Shown piece after piece: positions 31,125 through 41,985 of a DNA stretch of 41,985 nucleotides. The notes beneath the pieces were generated by a model. That model ran no database searches. It was given only the letters and a program-made list of their open reading frames with translations, and was not told the DNA's origin. The DNA comes from Apostichopus parvimensis (Eukaryota > Echinodermata > Holothuroidea > Aspidochirotida > Stichopodidae), in contig KN885067.1 in the NCBI GenBank assembly GCA_000934455.1, forward strand, positions 38,694-80,678, in the 5' to 3' direction. The position numbers were made by a program, and so were the translations under genes. Numbering within the stretch: position 1 is the first letter of the stretch; each line of letters begins with the position of its first letter.

Positions 31125-33308
31125 CTACGTCACTACCAGACCGTATGTGTACAGCTTTCCTGAAAAGCCTGTTGCTAATGAAAGTTTTTCCTTTCCATCC
31201 CTTTCTAGCGTTGCCACACAGCTAGCGTCTTTATCTACTGTTCTTGTCAATAACTGTCGACCATCCTGACTGTATTGTACCAGGATACATTTATCAAAAA
31301 AACCACTGTCATCATACCATAACATGTAGATGAATTCGTTATTGTCTGTGCAAACACTGTGAAGACTCCAGTCGTATACAAGGAGATATGGTTTGGTGAA
31401 TTCATACATTAGCTTACTCTCTGATTCCTCCATGGTGACTGCATATGCTCTACCATTGCAACAGACAATGAGATTACCTCTATGTACAGTGATATCATAC
31501 GATTCATCGATTACATCTGGTAGGGTAAACATGTGACTGTAATTCAACTGATCAGTAAATACATACAAATATCTGCTGTTAGTACCGACAATAATATGAC
31601 TCGTCACAGGATCAGTAGTTACACAACTCACGTACTGATCAGATGGCCAAATAGAAATGACGTCACAAATGTTCTTCTTTCTATATGCACCATCACGTAC
31701 ATCGTAAATCCCGATGTCAGATTTACAAGCTGTTATAACTTTGAACTCTGATAAACGACAGCAATAACACTGTGCAAAGGACTTGCTCGTATCATTCTTG
31801 AACAGATCCTGCCGTTGTATTTCTCCTTTCCTGTTGACCACAGTGATGTGCAAGTACCCTGCATATGTCCTACCAGTTATGACGATATTGCCATCTCCGC
31901 TGCTTGTAATACTTTTGATCGACCAACATTCAGCTTTGATTCCTGCAATATCAACAACTGACTCTTCATGCTGAGCAATCGTGACGTTGTCTTTAAAAAC
32001 ATCCGTTAAATCACTGATAAAGAAATCCGATAAAGATTCTAAGTCTGGAAATTCTTTTTTCATTTCTACCATCAGAGGTTCACAGGCTGCTCTAATATCA
32101 GGAATACACTGAGCGTCTGTCCAATCGTTTTTAGAAGCAAGAATAGATGAGGTCGTTGCTGTAAAGTTCTCGTATCGTGAGATAATCGTGTCACAATAAT
32201 CTGACATTTCTTTCAGCTTATCTTTATTTTGTTTTACATGCAAATCTTTGGTTGTTATTAAATCCTTTAAGCAGACTTTTAAGCTATCGCGTTTGCTAAT
32301 GAGTGCGCCCTCAGTTTTATCACATTTCTGATTAAACTCCTCGTATTTGTCGTCATATTGTCTTTTCACTTTTTTCCTAATTTTATCATATTTTTCTCTA
32401 ACTTGGTTTAATTCCTCTTCCAAATGTATAGTAATCTGACCGTCTTCATCTCTTGCTTTGCTTTCTATGTCCTTTAAGCCTCTTTTTCGTACTTCAGTAC
32501 ATTTGTCAAGTTTATCATTAATCTGCTGCGTTTGTTTCTTGTCCTGATTTATCAACCTTTTTGTCTTTTTCTCGGCATTTTCGTTCAGCTTTTGCGTAGA
32601 AGTTTCAATTTTGTTTGGTAAGTCGTATAGTTTGTCTCTGTGTTTGTTTAGTTCCGCAAGTTTTGGTGTCAAAACTTCTCTTTCACTATTTGCTAGTTCA
32701 GATACGTCTTGTAGGTCATGACCTTTGTGTTTACTATATATACAGACTATGCATACTGGTACATATCGGCACGTACAGCAACATAACTGTGCCTCTTTTT
32801 TCATGTGTATGTGGCACCTGGGATCTTCCGTAAGTGTCGATAGTTTCTCCAGTGTTAGGTTCCTGGCCTCAACATTATCCAATTTCAGAATGTGAGTTTG
32901 GTGATCTGTAAACATTTGACTGTTCACGTGAACATTGTAACATGGATCACATAAGAAGTTTCTACACTTAAAGCAGTATGCAAACACTTTTGTATTTTCT
33001 GAACAACTCACACATTGCTTTACATTTTCATTTTCAAACAAGTTTTGCAAGTTTACAAACTCAAGCATACTCTTCATATGAAAGTCAGTCTTGAAATCAT
33101 CTACTCCATTTTCTGGTATGACATAATCCTGTTGACATAATGGACATTTAACCGTCCCATCTTGGCTGGCTTGAATAACTGTTTTTAAGCAATCCCTGCA
33201 ATATCGATGAAGACATGGTAACAGCTTAGGTTCCTTAAACTGATTCAAACAAACAGAACACAGAAAGAAGTTCTCTGCCAGGTCTTTGAGAGGATTTGTC
33301 GAAGCCAT
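31125..33308 (-). CDS. TRIM-family E3 ubiquitin ligase D (RING, two B-boxes, coiled coil, beta-propeller-like C-terminus), 727 aa
   Basis: This is the second intact gene. The zinc residues sit at the same positions as in locus B: RING Cys17, Cys20, Cys32, His34, Cys37, Cys40, Cys55, Cys58; B-box 1 Cys99, Cys102, Cys112, Cys115, Cys120, Cys123, His127; B-box 2 Cys165, His168, Cys177, Cys180, Cys186, Cys189, His194, His197. A long charged coiled coil follows (about 205-395). Residues from about 455 to 727 form propeller repeats such as HIIVGTNSRYLYVF and GKLYTYGLVVT. Family knowledge implies RING-dependent ubiquitination with the propeller choosing the target, plausibly in antiviral or antibacterial defence. 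Sequence similarity to B is clear but moderate, so B and D represent two subfamilies. The start is fixed by alignment with B and by a conserved splice acceptor 20 bases upstream. The loop after Trp664 is one of several stretches that differ sharply from paralogues. Confidence 0.93.
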   Translation of the reverse strand: MASTNPLKDLAENFFLCSVCLNQFKEPKLLPCLHRYCRDCLKTVIQASQDGTVKCPLCQQDYVIPENGVDDFKTDFHMKSMLEFVNLQNLFENENVKQCVSCSENTKVFAYCFKCRNFLCDPCYNVHVNSQMFTDHQTHILKLDNVEARNLTLEKLSTLTEDPRCHIHMKKEAQLCCCTCRYVPVCIVCIYSKHKGHDLQDVSELANSEREVLTPKLAELNKHRDKLYDLPNKIETSTQKLNENAEKKTKRLINQDKKQTQQINDKLDKCTEVRKRGLKDIESKARDEDGQITIHLEEELNQVREKYDKIRKKVKRQYDDKYEEFNQKCDKTEGALISKRDSLKVCLKDLITTKDLHVKQNKDKLKEMSDYCDTIISRYENFTATTSSILASKNDWTDAQCIPDIRAACEPLMVEMKKEFPDLESLSDFFISDLTDVFKDNVTIAQHEESVVDIAGIKAECWSIKSITSSGDGNIVITGRTYAGYLHITVVNRKGEIQRQDLFKNDTSKSFAQCYCCRLSEFKVITACKSDIGIYDVRDGAYRKKNICDVISIWPSDQYVSCVTTDPVTSHIIVGTNSRYLYVFTDQLNYSHMFTLPDVIDESYDITVHRGNLIVCCNGRAYAVTMEESESKLMYEFTKPYLLVYDWSLHSVCTDNNEFIYMLWYDDSGFFDKCILVQYSQDGRQLLTRTVDKDASCVATLERDGKEKLSLATGFSGKLYTYGLVVT

Positions 33309-33327
33309 AGGTCTGGTTCACGGAACT

Positions 33328-34318
33328 CTGCAATTTTTAAAGAAATTAACCCAACATTGCTTCCTATTGTAATTAAATTACTAATATGCGTTTATATTTG
33401 CCAAGAACTTGACTTAAAGAAATATATTAAACTATTTTTTTTTAATTTGCTTAAGTTGTATTATGCCAAAAGTCATGGATATTTGTGTAAGGAACTCAGT
33501 TCTTTTGTGGGTGCAAATAACTTTATTTTGGCCAATATTGTCAGCACCTCAAGTTGCCGAACCCATCACCCTACCCCTGTGCACGGGGATCTTCATTACA
33601 CATATCATGTGTACGGCATTGTGGATGACATTACCATGTAATTTGATAAAGATTTTTTATGACGTTTCGTTGACGACATTAAACAAGTATGTATGTGTTG
33701 CCATTTTGATAGAGGAATCTGCATTATGATAGCACAAACGTAACATCATTTGTAACTTAAGTTGTACGTTTGTACGTTTTAAGTTTAAAAAGGGGATTCG
33801 TGGTCCGATGGACATAGGTAAACATCACCCGTCTTCAAGATGTTGAATTTTTTTCACTTTAGAATACCGGCAGTCAGGACGAATGCGCAAAGACGTAAAT
33901 TAAAAGCAATAAACGGGTGCAACGTTTCTTGACTGGTACTTTTAAGACGTGAATTCACGTCGTTTAGAATTCCGTTTAAGAACATTACACGTTTCCTATT
34001 GCAACCATGTTCTTTTTTTAGCAATTTATTTTGATTTATTGCAGTTGGGGTATTATTCGGCAACCCATTTGTTTTGAGTACCGCAACTTTCCAGCGTGTA
34101 ACAACAAATAATTAGGCGAATAAGTGGTGTAGGAGTATTATGTAAGAACTAAGTCAAGTATATATCAAGAATATGTGTATTTGAGAGAATATTGAAAGCT
34201 GTCACCTTAATTATTCACAAACAACAAACAGTCGTCAAGCAATATAGATATCCTTTTATATCAAATACAATATGTCTAACAGTCTAGATGAATAATAAGA
34301 CATATTATATGTACATAC
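33328..34318 (-). other. Candidate 5'-leader intron of locus D
   Basis: The minus strand has an acceptor, AAATTGCAG (AG at 33328-33329), shared with C, and a possible donor, TTAG|GTATGT, at 34318. The position of the donor is a guess from conservation and consensus; other donors (for example GTGAGT near 34657) are possible. No coding sequence is present. Confidence 0.3.
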
Positions 34319-35984
34319 CTAAGCACCGAAATCACATAAGAGGACGTACCCCACAAACCAATTTGGGTCACACTTTATGAATATACAAATTTAAGTGTCC
34401 CGATGTAAAGTAATTGATACAAGATGGAACAAAGGTTTAATTATTATTACACACAGGTTAAATAATGGGTATCAAGGCATTATAGACAGTTTATTCCTAA
34501 TTAACATTATGCAAATTTAAGTACATTCTCACTGTTATTTTGCCACCGATTGTGAATGTTTTTTTACGATGTTATGGTAAGTTTACTTCAATAAGTTCTA
34601 TCCAATCTTCAACATTTAATACCCTAATGTATATAATGATACTATCACTTACTCACATCTTTCCAAAATGATTAGTCTTTTCTGTTGATGCAAATCTTGC
34701 TTTGGTTTTGTTTATCACGTACAAAAAACCCACAGCAGACTGGCTATACCCCTCAAATGAAGGCTCACAGCCCCATTTACTTACAATATGACTGTATGAA
34801 TGTTTCGTTTTATCGTCTTCTGTGCAACATTTAGTGACTGTTAGTTGTGTTTGCCCCCGTAAAACATTTGATTATATTCAACCCTCAATATTTCTTTTAC
34901 CAGATAGATGTGATGTTGAATTAGCCTAGAACACTTCAAAGTTTGTTCCAATTATGTTTCGAAGTGAAAGTTTGCCCACATATGATCAACTCAAGAAAGG
35001 TACTTAAATTCAAATTTGGACTTATACTGAAGTGTCAATTTTTAGTAGTTACCAGATTCATTCTGTTGACATTCTATTAGAAATTTCGATAAAACTGTTC
35101 TGAACCATTTTAGTATGGCAGCTGCAGGCTGTACAAATTTAACAGAAACCCCAGTCTGGTCATTCCATAACGCGCTACAATATAGAATACGGCCGTTACA
35201 ATGGAACCCAATGTACATACTCCCAATTAGGATCTACTTGCTAGCAAGTACATATATCGAACGACTTCTGTTTCATAGCAAATGTCCAATAGAAGACATT
35301 TAAAAATATATTGGAGTGAATGCTCACTTACCTAATTCTATCGTAAAGACCTCAAAGGTTGATGTCAAAACTAATGTGATTCGAAACAAAATAACTGCAA
35401 CAAAACACAGTTAACCATCATTTTTCTTGTATGAATTACCGGTATCACGTTTCACATGACGTTATACTCTACTCAGTGTATGCAAGTATGGTACAATTCA
35501 ATACGGCCTGTAGTGACGTGTTACAAAGTAATCACTGAGGTCAGGGGTCTAAGGAAGTTGCAACATAGAGTGGAATTCCTGCAAATACAAAAGGGCGTGC
35601 CACGGATCAATGATTTTTCATAGTCTATTTACCGATTGTATGGGAATTTTCACGTATCGTCGACGTGTTAAATGTTCACCTCAGTTAAAATAGGATATAT
35701 TATGTAAAGAAGTATTGTTGTTTAACATTTTAGAAGGGATACGTTATGATTGAAATCCAAATGACTTTGTACCAAATTTCACTAGTTGAACATTTGCACC
35801 AAAGGAATGAGTTTCCTTCTTTGCATAATTTTTCAGAAAAATAATTACAAAAGTATTAACCTTCCCGAAAAGCATACATGCTTCACTCTGTTAAATTTAC
35901 ATTATAATTCTGCATAGTTTCTGAAAACCTTCGACTCCCAAAGCAGGCTAGGTGAGAGAATGAATAATTAGTCCGCACAAACTT
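34319..35984. other. Upstream region of locus D, no gene
   Basis: This aligns with the C unit in three blocks interrupted there by the 2-kb segment and the Penelope-like element. The strongly conserved 79-base block is at 35595-35673. No gene is recognised. Confidence 0.5.
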
Positions 35985-36455
35985 CGTTAGTCGGGGGGGG
36001 GGGGGGGGAGGATACGGTTCAGTCGAGGGATTTTTGCATTTCTGCCAGGGAAGAATAGGACTACTATGCATGTACTTCCCCTCCAACCTCCCTTTGAAAC
36101 CTTGAAGTATTTATTAGCAATATAATGCACATAGATCTACTTCTATTGATATTACTTATATCTTACATATGCCTCAGAATGCTCCATTTGACGTCTAAAT
36201 TTCAATTTTCTTTCGGTTGGAAGGGGCGTGGAGGGGGGGGGGGGGATTCATGTCGCTATTTTAATCAGTCGGGTAAATTTCGAGTTTAGTTTTATTTATT
36301 TGGCACAATCTTGCCTCATAATGCACCATTTGACGTTAAGAACTGAATCAATTACTTTCACAAAAGTGCAGCCTTATACACGAAATAGTCGGGGAAGTTT
36401 TATTCCCTTCTCCCAACTCCCCACCTTTGAAATCCTGTCCACGCCACTGTACTTA
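35985..36455. repeat. Degenerate G-run repeat with transposon-like end (D unit)
   Basis: This is the sister copy of 26390-26903, with G runs near 35994 and 36230 and the terminal CAGTGGCGTGGACAGGATTT (minus strand, ending near 36448). Confidence 0.45.
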
Positions 36456-37299
36456 GCGAACCTCAACTTGTTTTCTTGAAGCCATCAACTAATAATCTTA
36501 GCATTTAAGCTTACCATGATAGATTAAATGTTGCTCACGTTTGAAATATCTTCCTTTGGATGATGCAAATGTTACATAGGTCACCTCTATTAGCGCATGC
36601 GATGGTAACACCTTGCCCTTTTTCACTAAGTCCATATTCATCAATAATTAGGGACATGCACATTTGGTCCAGAGTTTCAACAATGTAAGCCCACAGCATG
36701 TTAATCTATACTACGGAATGGTTACCCACAGCTTCTTTAAATTTGGCTCGTACTAAGAAGATGTCCCAAATAAACTTGAAGACATTTCAAAACATTTTCA
36801 AACTGTCCGTACTTATTGTATCAATCAACCAGAACAAACTGAAATTTTTTATCCTGATAAACACCTGACGATGATCACACAGTGACAGTCTCGGTACAAT
36901 GCGACTGAGGTTGAGAACGGATCAGCCGTTTGATTGTTTGGTTTTTCATCCCCAGGTTCTTTCTTGGGTGACTTTGCTTCAAACCTGTTTTTATGCTGGG
37001 TGTAAGCAGGAAGTTCGGTTTTTGGTTGATTCTTTTTATAACGAGGTAATCTTAAAGGTCAACAGTATTACCCCCAAAATATGAAACAAACTCAAATAAT
37101 GTTCAGCATTGTTCACATTTCAAAAGTAATGTATTGCCACTGTAAAATAAATACCCATCCTGAGATATTTAATCAATTGTGAATAATTCAAAAGAGCTAG
37201 GAAACATTTAGAGTATCAAAATGTCTCGAGAAAGTACTTTAAAAAAAGTTTACTTAATTTTGAGTTTGCTAAAATGTACGGCCAAAACTGATAATCTGA

Positions 37300-37900
37300 C
37301 AGTTTACACAGCTTCAAAAGGGGTAGGCCTTTAAAACACATGTTTTTTTTTTATTCGGTATTTACCTTTAATAAGGTACTACTTTTACGACCAGTCATAT
37401 ATTGATTACTATCACCAAGTGGACATCAACATTAAACTCTAGGGATAGTAGGTATCTTTATGAACTCAACTTTTATGACTGCAAATGACCTTTGACCTCA
37501 TGATGTTATTGAAATCTTAACCCTTAGTATATGTCACAACTTCACCAAATCTGGTAAGAAGGAGCAGCAAAGGATCTGCGAGCAGAATCGTAACCTAGAA
37601 AATACATTACTTACTGACCAACGGACAGACAAACGCATTACCATGACAACAGCTCAACTAGTGCAAAAAGTTCTGTATACCTGAAAGGGAAAACAATTAT
37701 GTCCCCTTCTCGCTGCCGCAGACATTTTACGGGAACCCCCTGCCTCTCTGTCCGGAAATGAAAAGAACATAATGAAACATATAAAATTAATCAACCATTG
37801 ATATAGAAAAATAAAGTCATATTTCTTGATGAATAAATTTCTGTATTTAAAGTGAGTGCACCTTGAATTTGTAAGGTTGCTTCTATAAATGACTTAAATA
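37300..37900. repeat. D-unit-specific stretch with a dispersed-repeat-like segment
   Basis: The segment around 37380-37720 contains phrases such as TGACCTTTGACCTCATGA and CCAACGGACAGACAAACG that recall dispersed repeats in marine invertebrate genomes. I cannot name the family. A perfect direct repeat of nuclear-receptor half-sites (AGGTCAAAGGTCA, minus strand) is at 37486-37498. Confidence 0.3.
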
Positions 37901-37905
37901 ATTTC

Positions 37906-38430
37906 CTACCTCTGCGTCACTACTAGGCCGTACGTGTACAACTTCCCAACCCCCTCCCCCACCCCTTCCTCTCTCTACCCCTATATTCTCTCTCTAACAG
38001 AAAATTCCCTTCTAATGTCACACAGCAAACGTTATCATCTACTATTCTCGTTGTGAGTAACTGTCCGCCATTATGACAGTATTGTACCAGAATAAATCTC
38101 CGACGATATGAGATGGCTGCTTTTCATAGCATGTATATGAACTCATTATTTTCTGTGCAGACACTGATAGGTCTACAGTCTAATCCATAAAGATCAGGTG
38201 TGGTGAATTCATGCGTCAGCTTACTCTGTGATTCCTCCATGGTGACTGCATATGCTCTACCACACGAGTTGCCACAGGCCAGGAGACTACAGTGTACATT
38301 GATATCATGCGATGCAACAATTATATCTAGTAGGTGCAAACATGTGACTGTAAATATCGATTTCATATCTCCAACTAGCTGTGATAATTTTAAACTCAGA
38401 TAACAGACGGCAGTAACGCCAATGTTTGGT
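37906..38430 (-). pseudogene. TRIM locus E1: 3'-end fragment of a C/D-type gene
   Basis: Only the last part of the propeller and a 3' flank homologous to those of C and D remain. Readable pieces include CGRAYAVTMEESQSKL and SVCTENNEFIYML. A stretch of roughly 240 bases that C and D have is missing near 38353, joining two parts of the propeller. The frame is broken in several places, and a C/T-rich stretch (37945-38000) replaces coding sequence near the 3' end. There is no RING, B-box or coiled coil, so the copy is dead as a ligase. Confidence 0.8.
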
Positions 38431-39198
38431 GATCATGCACTGATCAATATGATCTGAACCGTCACTTACTCATTGACGTCATTTTACACCTATTCCAATA
38501 AAACTATTTTATGAATGAAATTACTTTACAAACATCATAGTTTAATAATGTAAAGAGTCATTTCACCTAATTACTCAAAACACCATAAAATATTTTGGAG
38601 CTAAAGTTGAAACATTTAGTGCTTCTATGCGGGTGTTCCTTAATATCCTGAAACGAATAACCCACTCAGACATACCCGATTATTCACATTGAATGCAGGT
38701 GCATTAGTCTCACGCAAATCACGAATTATTGTTGGTTATTTCTGTTCGACCGTTTCGAAGAAGACAATCTGTGTTAATATTTTTTTTTAAACGCGAACAA
38801 CTAAGTATCCTCGGAAACATTTTCAATAAGATTAACAAGTGTGATTTATTATTCGTTACAACAACCATTTACTATTTAAAATAAAGTAGGTTCATATCCT
38901 AATTTACTGACAGGAGATATAATACCTCAATCTGTCTTTAATAGAAAACAAAATAAAACAACAAATGGAATATTATATATGTTTCTACAGACAGACGTTA
39001 CATCTTAAGAGTAATAAAGAGGATGGTCGTGTCTGAGGAGACTAGTAACTATGAATAATGCTTCACATATACAGAACAGTGCAGAAAGTGTCATTGAAGG
39101 CAGAAGTGGCTAAACATAATGAGATATCCTTACATCAGTTTTGATGTCACTTTATGAATACAGGTGGAATCATTAATTGCATTATATGCTCAACAGAA
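38431..39198. other. Spacer between E1 and E2, no feature seen
   Basis: AT-rich sequence with no open frame of note, no recognisable repeat and no partner in the C unit. Confidence 0.4.
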
Positions 39199-39856
39199 CT
39201 ACGTGTTAGTTACTACTAGACCGTACGTGTAAAGCTTACCCGAAGTATTTGTTGCAATTACAAGTTTTTCCGCCCCATTCTTTTCTAGTGATGTCACACA
39301 TCAAACGTTCTCGTCTACTGTTCTTCCTGATAGTACCTGTCGGCCATCCTGACTGTACTGTACCAGGATACCTCTATCGCGACGATCGACGTCTGCACCA
39401 CATAACATGTAGATGAACTCGTTCTTGTCTGTGCAGACACTGTGAGGAATCCAGTCGCATCGATGGAGATATGGTTTAGTGAATCCATGCTTTAGCTTAC
39501 TCTCTGATTCCATGGTGACTGTATATGCTCTATCACTACCGTTGCATCAGACAGTGGGATTACTTCTATGTAAAGTGATAGCAAAAGCCACATCGATTAC
39601 ATATAGCTGAGTAAACATGTGACTGTACTTCAGATCATCAGTAAGTACATACACATCTCTTTTGTTAGTACCAACAATAATATGATTCTTCACAGGATCA
39701 GTAGTTACACAACTCACGTACTGATCATATGGCCACCTAGTAATGACGTCACGAATGTTCTTCTTGCTATATGCACCATCGCGTACATCTTAAATTCCAA
39801 TGTCAGGCTTACAAACTCATCTAACTTTGAACTCTGATAAAGAACAGCAATAACTT
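39199..39856 (-). pseudogene. TRIM locus E2: 3'-end fragment of a C/D-type gene
   Basis: This covers roughly the last 220 codons of the propeller. Readable parts include MESESKLKHGFTKPYL, SVCTDKNEFIYML and ILVQYSQDGRQVL; the C-terminal LYTYGLVVT is followed by a slightly displaced stop. Several stops and frame changes interrupt it. The 5' boundary is abrupt, near 39856, where the gene stops matching after AGAACAGCAATAAC. It is a separate copy from E1, not its missing half, because both cover the same region of the protein. Confidence 0.8.
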
Positions 39857-40319
39857 TGAACTCATTCCTTTTTTCTCATACGTAACTAGGTAGACTTTAT
39901 CTCGAAGAATTTTTATCTGACCCTCCGTCCCGTTACTTTCTGTTACACTACTACGCTTTGCTACAATGTGTTGAACTACTGTAGCCTTGACTACCATTCG
40001 GCTACATCAGTACTGCAAGTAAGTGACGACTTGAGGTCTAGGCTATTAATGCTGTTTTGCGGAATGTAGCTTTGTAAATAAATTACACTTTTAAGGTAAA
40101 CGTTATGTCATGTTTTGAAGAGTAATGTGTGAAAGAATCACTATCCTTATTTATGACCTTACAGGTCTAGGTTAATTTTGTATGAATATGACTAGACCAA
40201 GACCATTTTATTTATATTGATGCTTAATAAAAATGTGGCAATTTCCAAAGTAGACAATATGCATATCTTCACAGAGTTACTTAACGTTGGACATGTGTTT
40301 TCCTTCACTTTTCCATCGT
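39857..40319. other. D-unit-specific stretch, no feature seen
   Basis: No gene, RNA or repeat is recognised between the truncated end of E2 and the resumption of homology with 27745. Confidence 0.4.
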
Positions 40320-40474
40320 TTACATATGATTAAACATGTTAAGAGTAGTTGAAGATTCCACATCAAATTGTAATATCCTCAATAGGTAGTTCTCACCCAA
40401 TGTTCATTTTAAAATGAATAGAATCCCTGCTCCTGCTTGCAAACAAATAACCCTCCATTTAACATTTAAATTAA

Positions 40475-41044
40475 CCCCAAAATATAAAATCAATGAAGTC
40501 AGCTTGCAAAAAGTAGGTATGATCGTAAACTTTGTGTGAGTGTGTGTTTGATGTTAACTTAAAACCATCTACGACATTGATAGTGGAAGTTTCTTTTATG
40601 TGTTAATATAAAGAATTCACGAATTGTGATGTTTCTTTAATTTTCTTTGCAATTATTGTTTGTTTTTTCCTCTCTGATATCTCTGATCAAAGCATGACGT
40701 GTTTACTGCGAAATCCTAACAATGGCAGTTCAGAAAGGTCGTTATACGATAATCACCCGCTCTCGCCTCTGTCGCGCCCTATGCCAAGGAAACACGGCAG
40801 CTGACGCGTCGCAGGGGAGAGAAATTATATTGTGTGTGAAAGATAGATACCTGTCATCTTTACGTTTAAAGATCCTACAATCACTACAATTCACAGAGAA
40901 GACAGATAACAAACGAAGTTGTTTTTGAATGATGGTTACAACTTATCACAATTTATTATATATATATTTTTTTCTTTTAAATATATGTTACTGATTTTTG
41001 TTCTGAAGCAACACAATTTAATATATATTTGACAAAGATTTTTC
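40475..41044. other. 570-bp segment missing from the C unit
   Basis: The C unit passes from the homologue of 40475 to that of 41045 at about 27900. The segment has a 68-codon plus-strand open frame (40722-40928) in a locally GC-richer patch; I do not recognise it and it may be chance. A TA-rich run lies near 40958-40990. Confidence 0.35.
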
Positions 41045-41915
41045 GAGGGTGACACGATTTCAGCATGCTTTTTCTATTAAAATCATCCAGCGTGCAGTTT
41101 TTTTTTTAACCTTTAATATTTAGATTTAGGGTAGACATTCTTCGTAAACTGACGAGAGGTTTAAATATAGATTACGTAGTGACTGAGTATTTTTGGCTAG
41201 TACCAACTATTCCTTTAAGGTTTGTCTCCTATGGCTTGTATAGCACATAGAAAAGAATATTTGGAATTTTGTCAAAACGAGACGTTTGGAAGTTGCCTTT
41301 GCGAATGATAACTCGAAGTTATCGTTTCCAGGGTTGGGCATTTTTCAAGTGAGCTCATGTCAGGATCCCAAAATTTTTAATATGCAAATAAAGAAAAGTA
41401 TTCACCGTGGTCTAATATCACCTCTGTAGGCTAGTCTCATTGACTATTATGTTGTAATGTCCCTCTAGTATGTAGGTATATGTCTACAATTGTGTCATAA
41501 TGGTTAAGAAATAAAGCAAGAGCAATCGTATTTCCTATGACCTATTACTAATTATTCTGTCTAGTTACTTGCATGTCGATCACCGATGCATTAAAAAACT
41601 CTGATATTATCTTGTTTGGGACATGAGCTAGAAATAAATCCTTGAATAAGTAGCCATGTTTAACTGTAATAGTCAGCGATCACGTGTATCTTTTGCACTG
41701 TACATTACGATAAGATGAATTAGTGTGGTCATGTGACGCGATATCACTTACTTATGTACATTTTGTTGTCAATCTTATGCCTTTTTAGAAACTACAGTTT
41801 CCTCTGCCTATTTACAAATTTCTATATTACATATATAGTTTGATTAACCAATTATGTAAAAGAATATGGAAAATTGTTCCGAAAAATTTAATCGCCCAAA
41901 TGCTGTCAAGGGTTA
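41045..41915 (+). repeat. 0.9-kb repeat, copy 3
   Basis: Close match to copy 2 with small gaps, in the same position at the right end of the D unit. The last 70 bases of the window have no partner. Confidence 0.75.
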
Positions 41916-41985
41916 TTCTCTCTTTATTCTCTCTTTATTTCCGCAAGATGATAATACAAAAAATACATAGAAGATAGTACAAAAG

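Noticed and set aside
40722-40928. Plus-strand open frame of 68 codons
   Set aside because: No recognisable family, short, and not present in the sister unit; kept only as part of a segment description.

Overview
This is an AT-rich animal genomic window with a tandem cluster of TRIM-type E3 ubiquitin ligase genes, all on the minus strand. Coding regions are single exons of about 2.2 kb. The proteins have a RING finger, two B-boxes, a coiled coil and a C-terminal beta-propeller-like half, with no filamin domain visible between coil and propeller. The protein style, the TRIM expansion and the repeat content suggest a marine invertebrate deuterostome, probably an echinoderm and perhaps a sea cucumber. 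That assignment comes from family knowledge and is not proven by the sequence.

Layout. Locus A (1-1599, running off the left edge) is a close paralogue of locus B (10091-12304, intact) but carries an internal stop codon. A and B share a spliced noncoding 5' leader and several kb of upstream DNA. A has about 4.1 kb (2895-7012) that B lacks; B has a 388-bp insertion (13048-13435) that A lacks. Locus C (18026-20217, broken) and locus D (31125-33308, intact) lie in two copies of a roughly 13-14 kb tandem segmental duplication (about 14865-28850 and 28855-41915). Two further 3'-end gene fragments, E1 (37906-38430) and E2 (39199-39856), lie in DNA found only in the D unit.

Mobile DNA. Comparing the two units shows insertions with an empty site in the sister copy. 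The C unit has a foldback element with 18-bp subterminal repeats and a perfect 64-bp palindrome (15453-16296), and a 5'-truncated Penelope-like element with a GIY-YIG endonuclease and inverted hammerhead-ribozyme-like ends (24099-25362). The D unit has a 787-bp solo-LTR-like fossil with exact 5-bp target duplications (30197-30983). A 0.9-kb repeat occurs three times, once inverted.

How it works together. By family knowledge these are cytoplasmic ubiquitin ligases that bind ligands through the C-terminal domain and are often used in innate immunity. The most interesting signal is that paralogues with near-identical frameworks differ sharply in short, length-conserved stretches of the propeller, as expected for a diversifying recognition surface. 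Three of the five other loci besides D are visibly broken or fragmentary and one (B) is intact, giving two intact genes and four decayed loci: a birth-and-death family.
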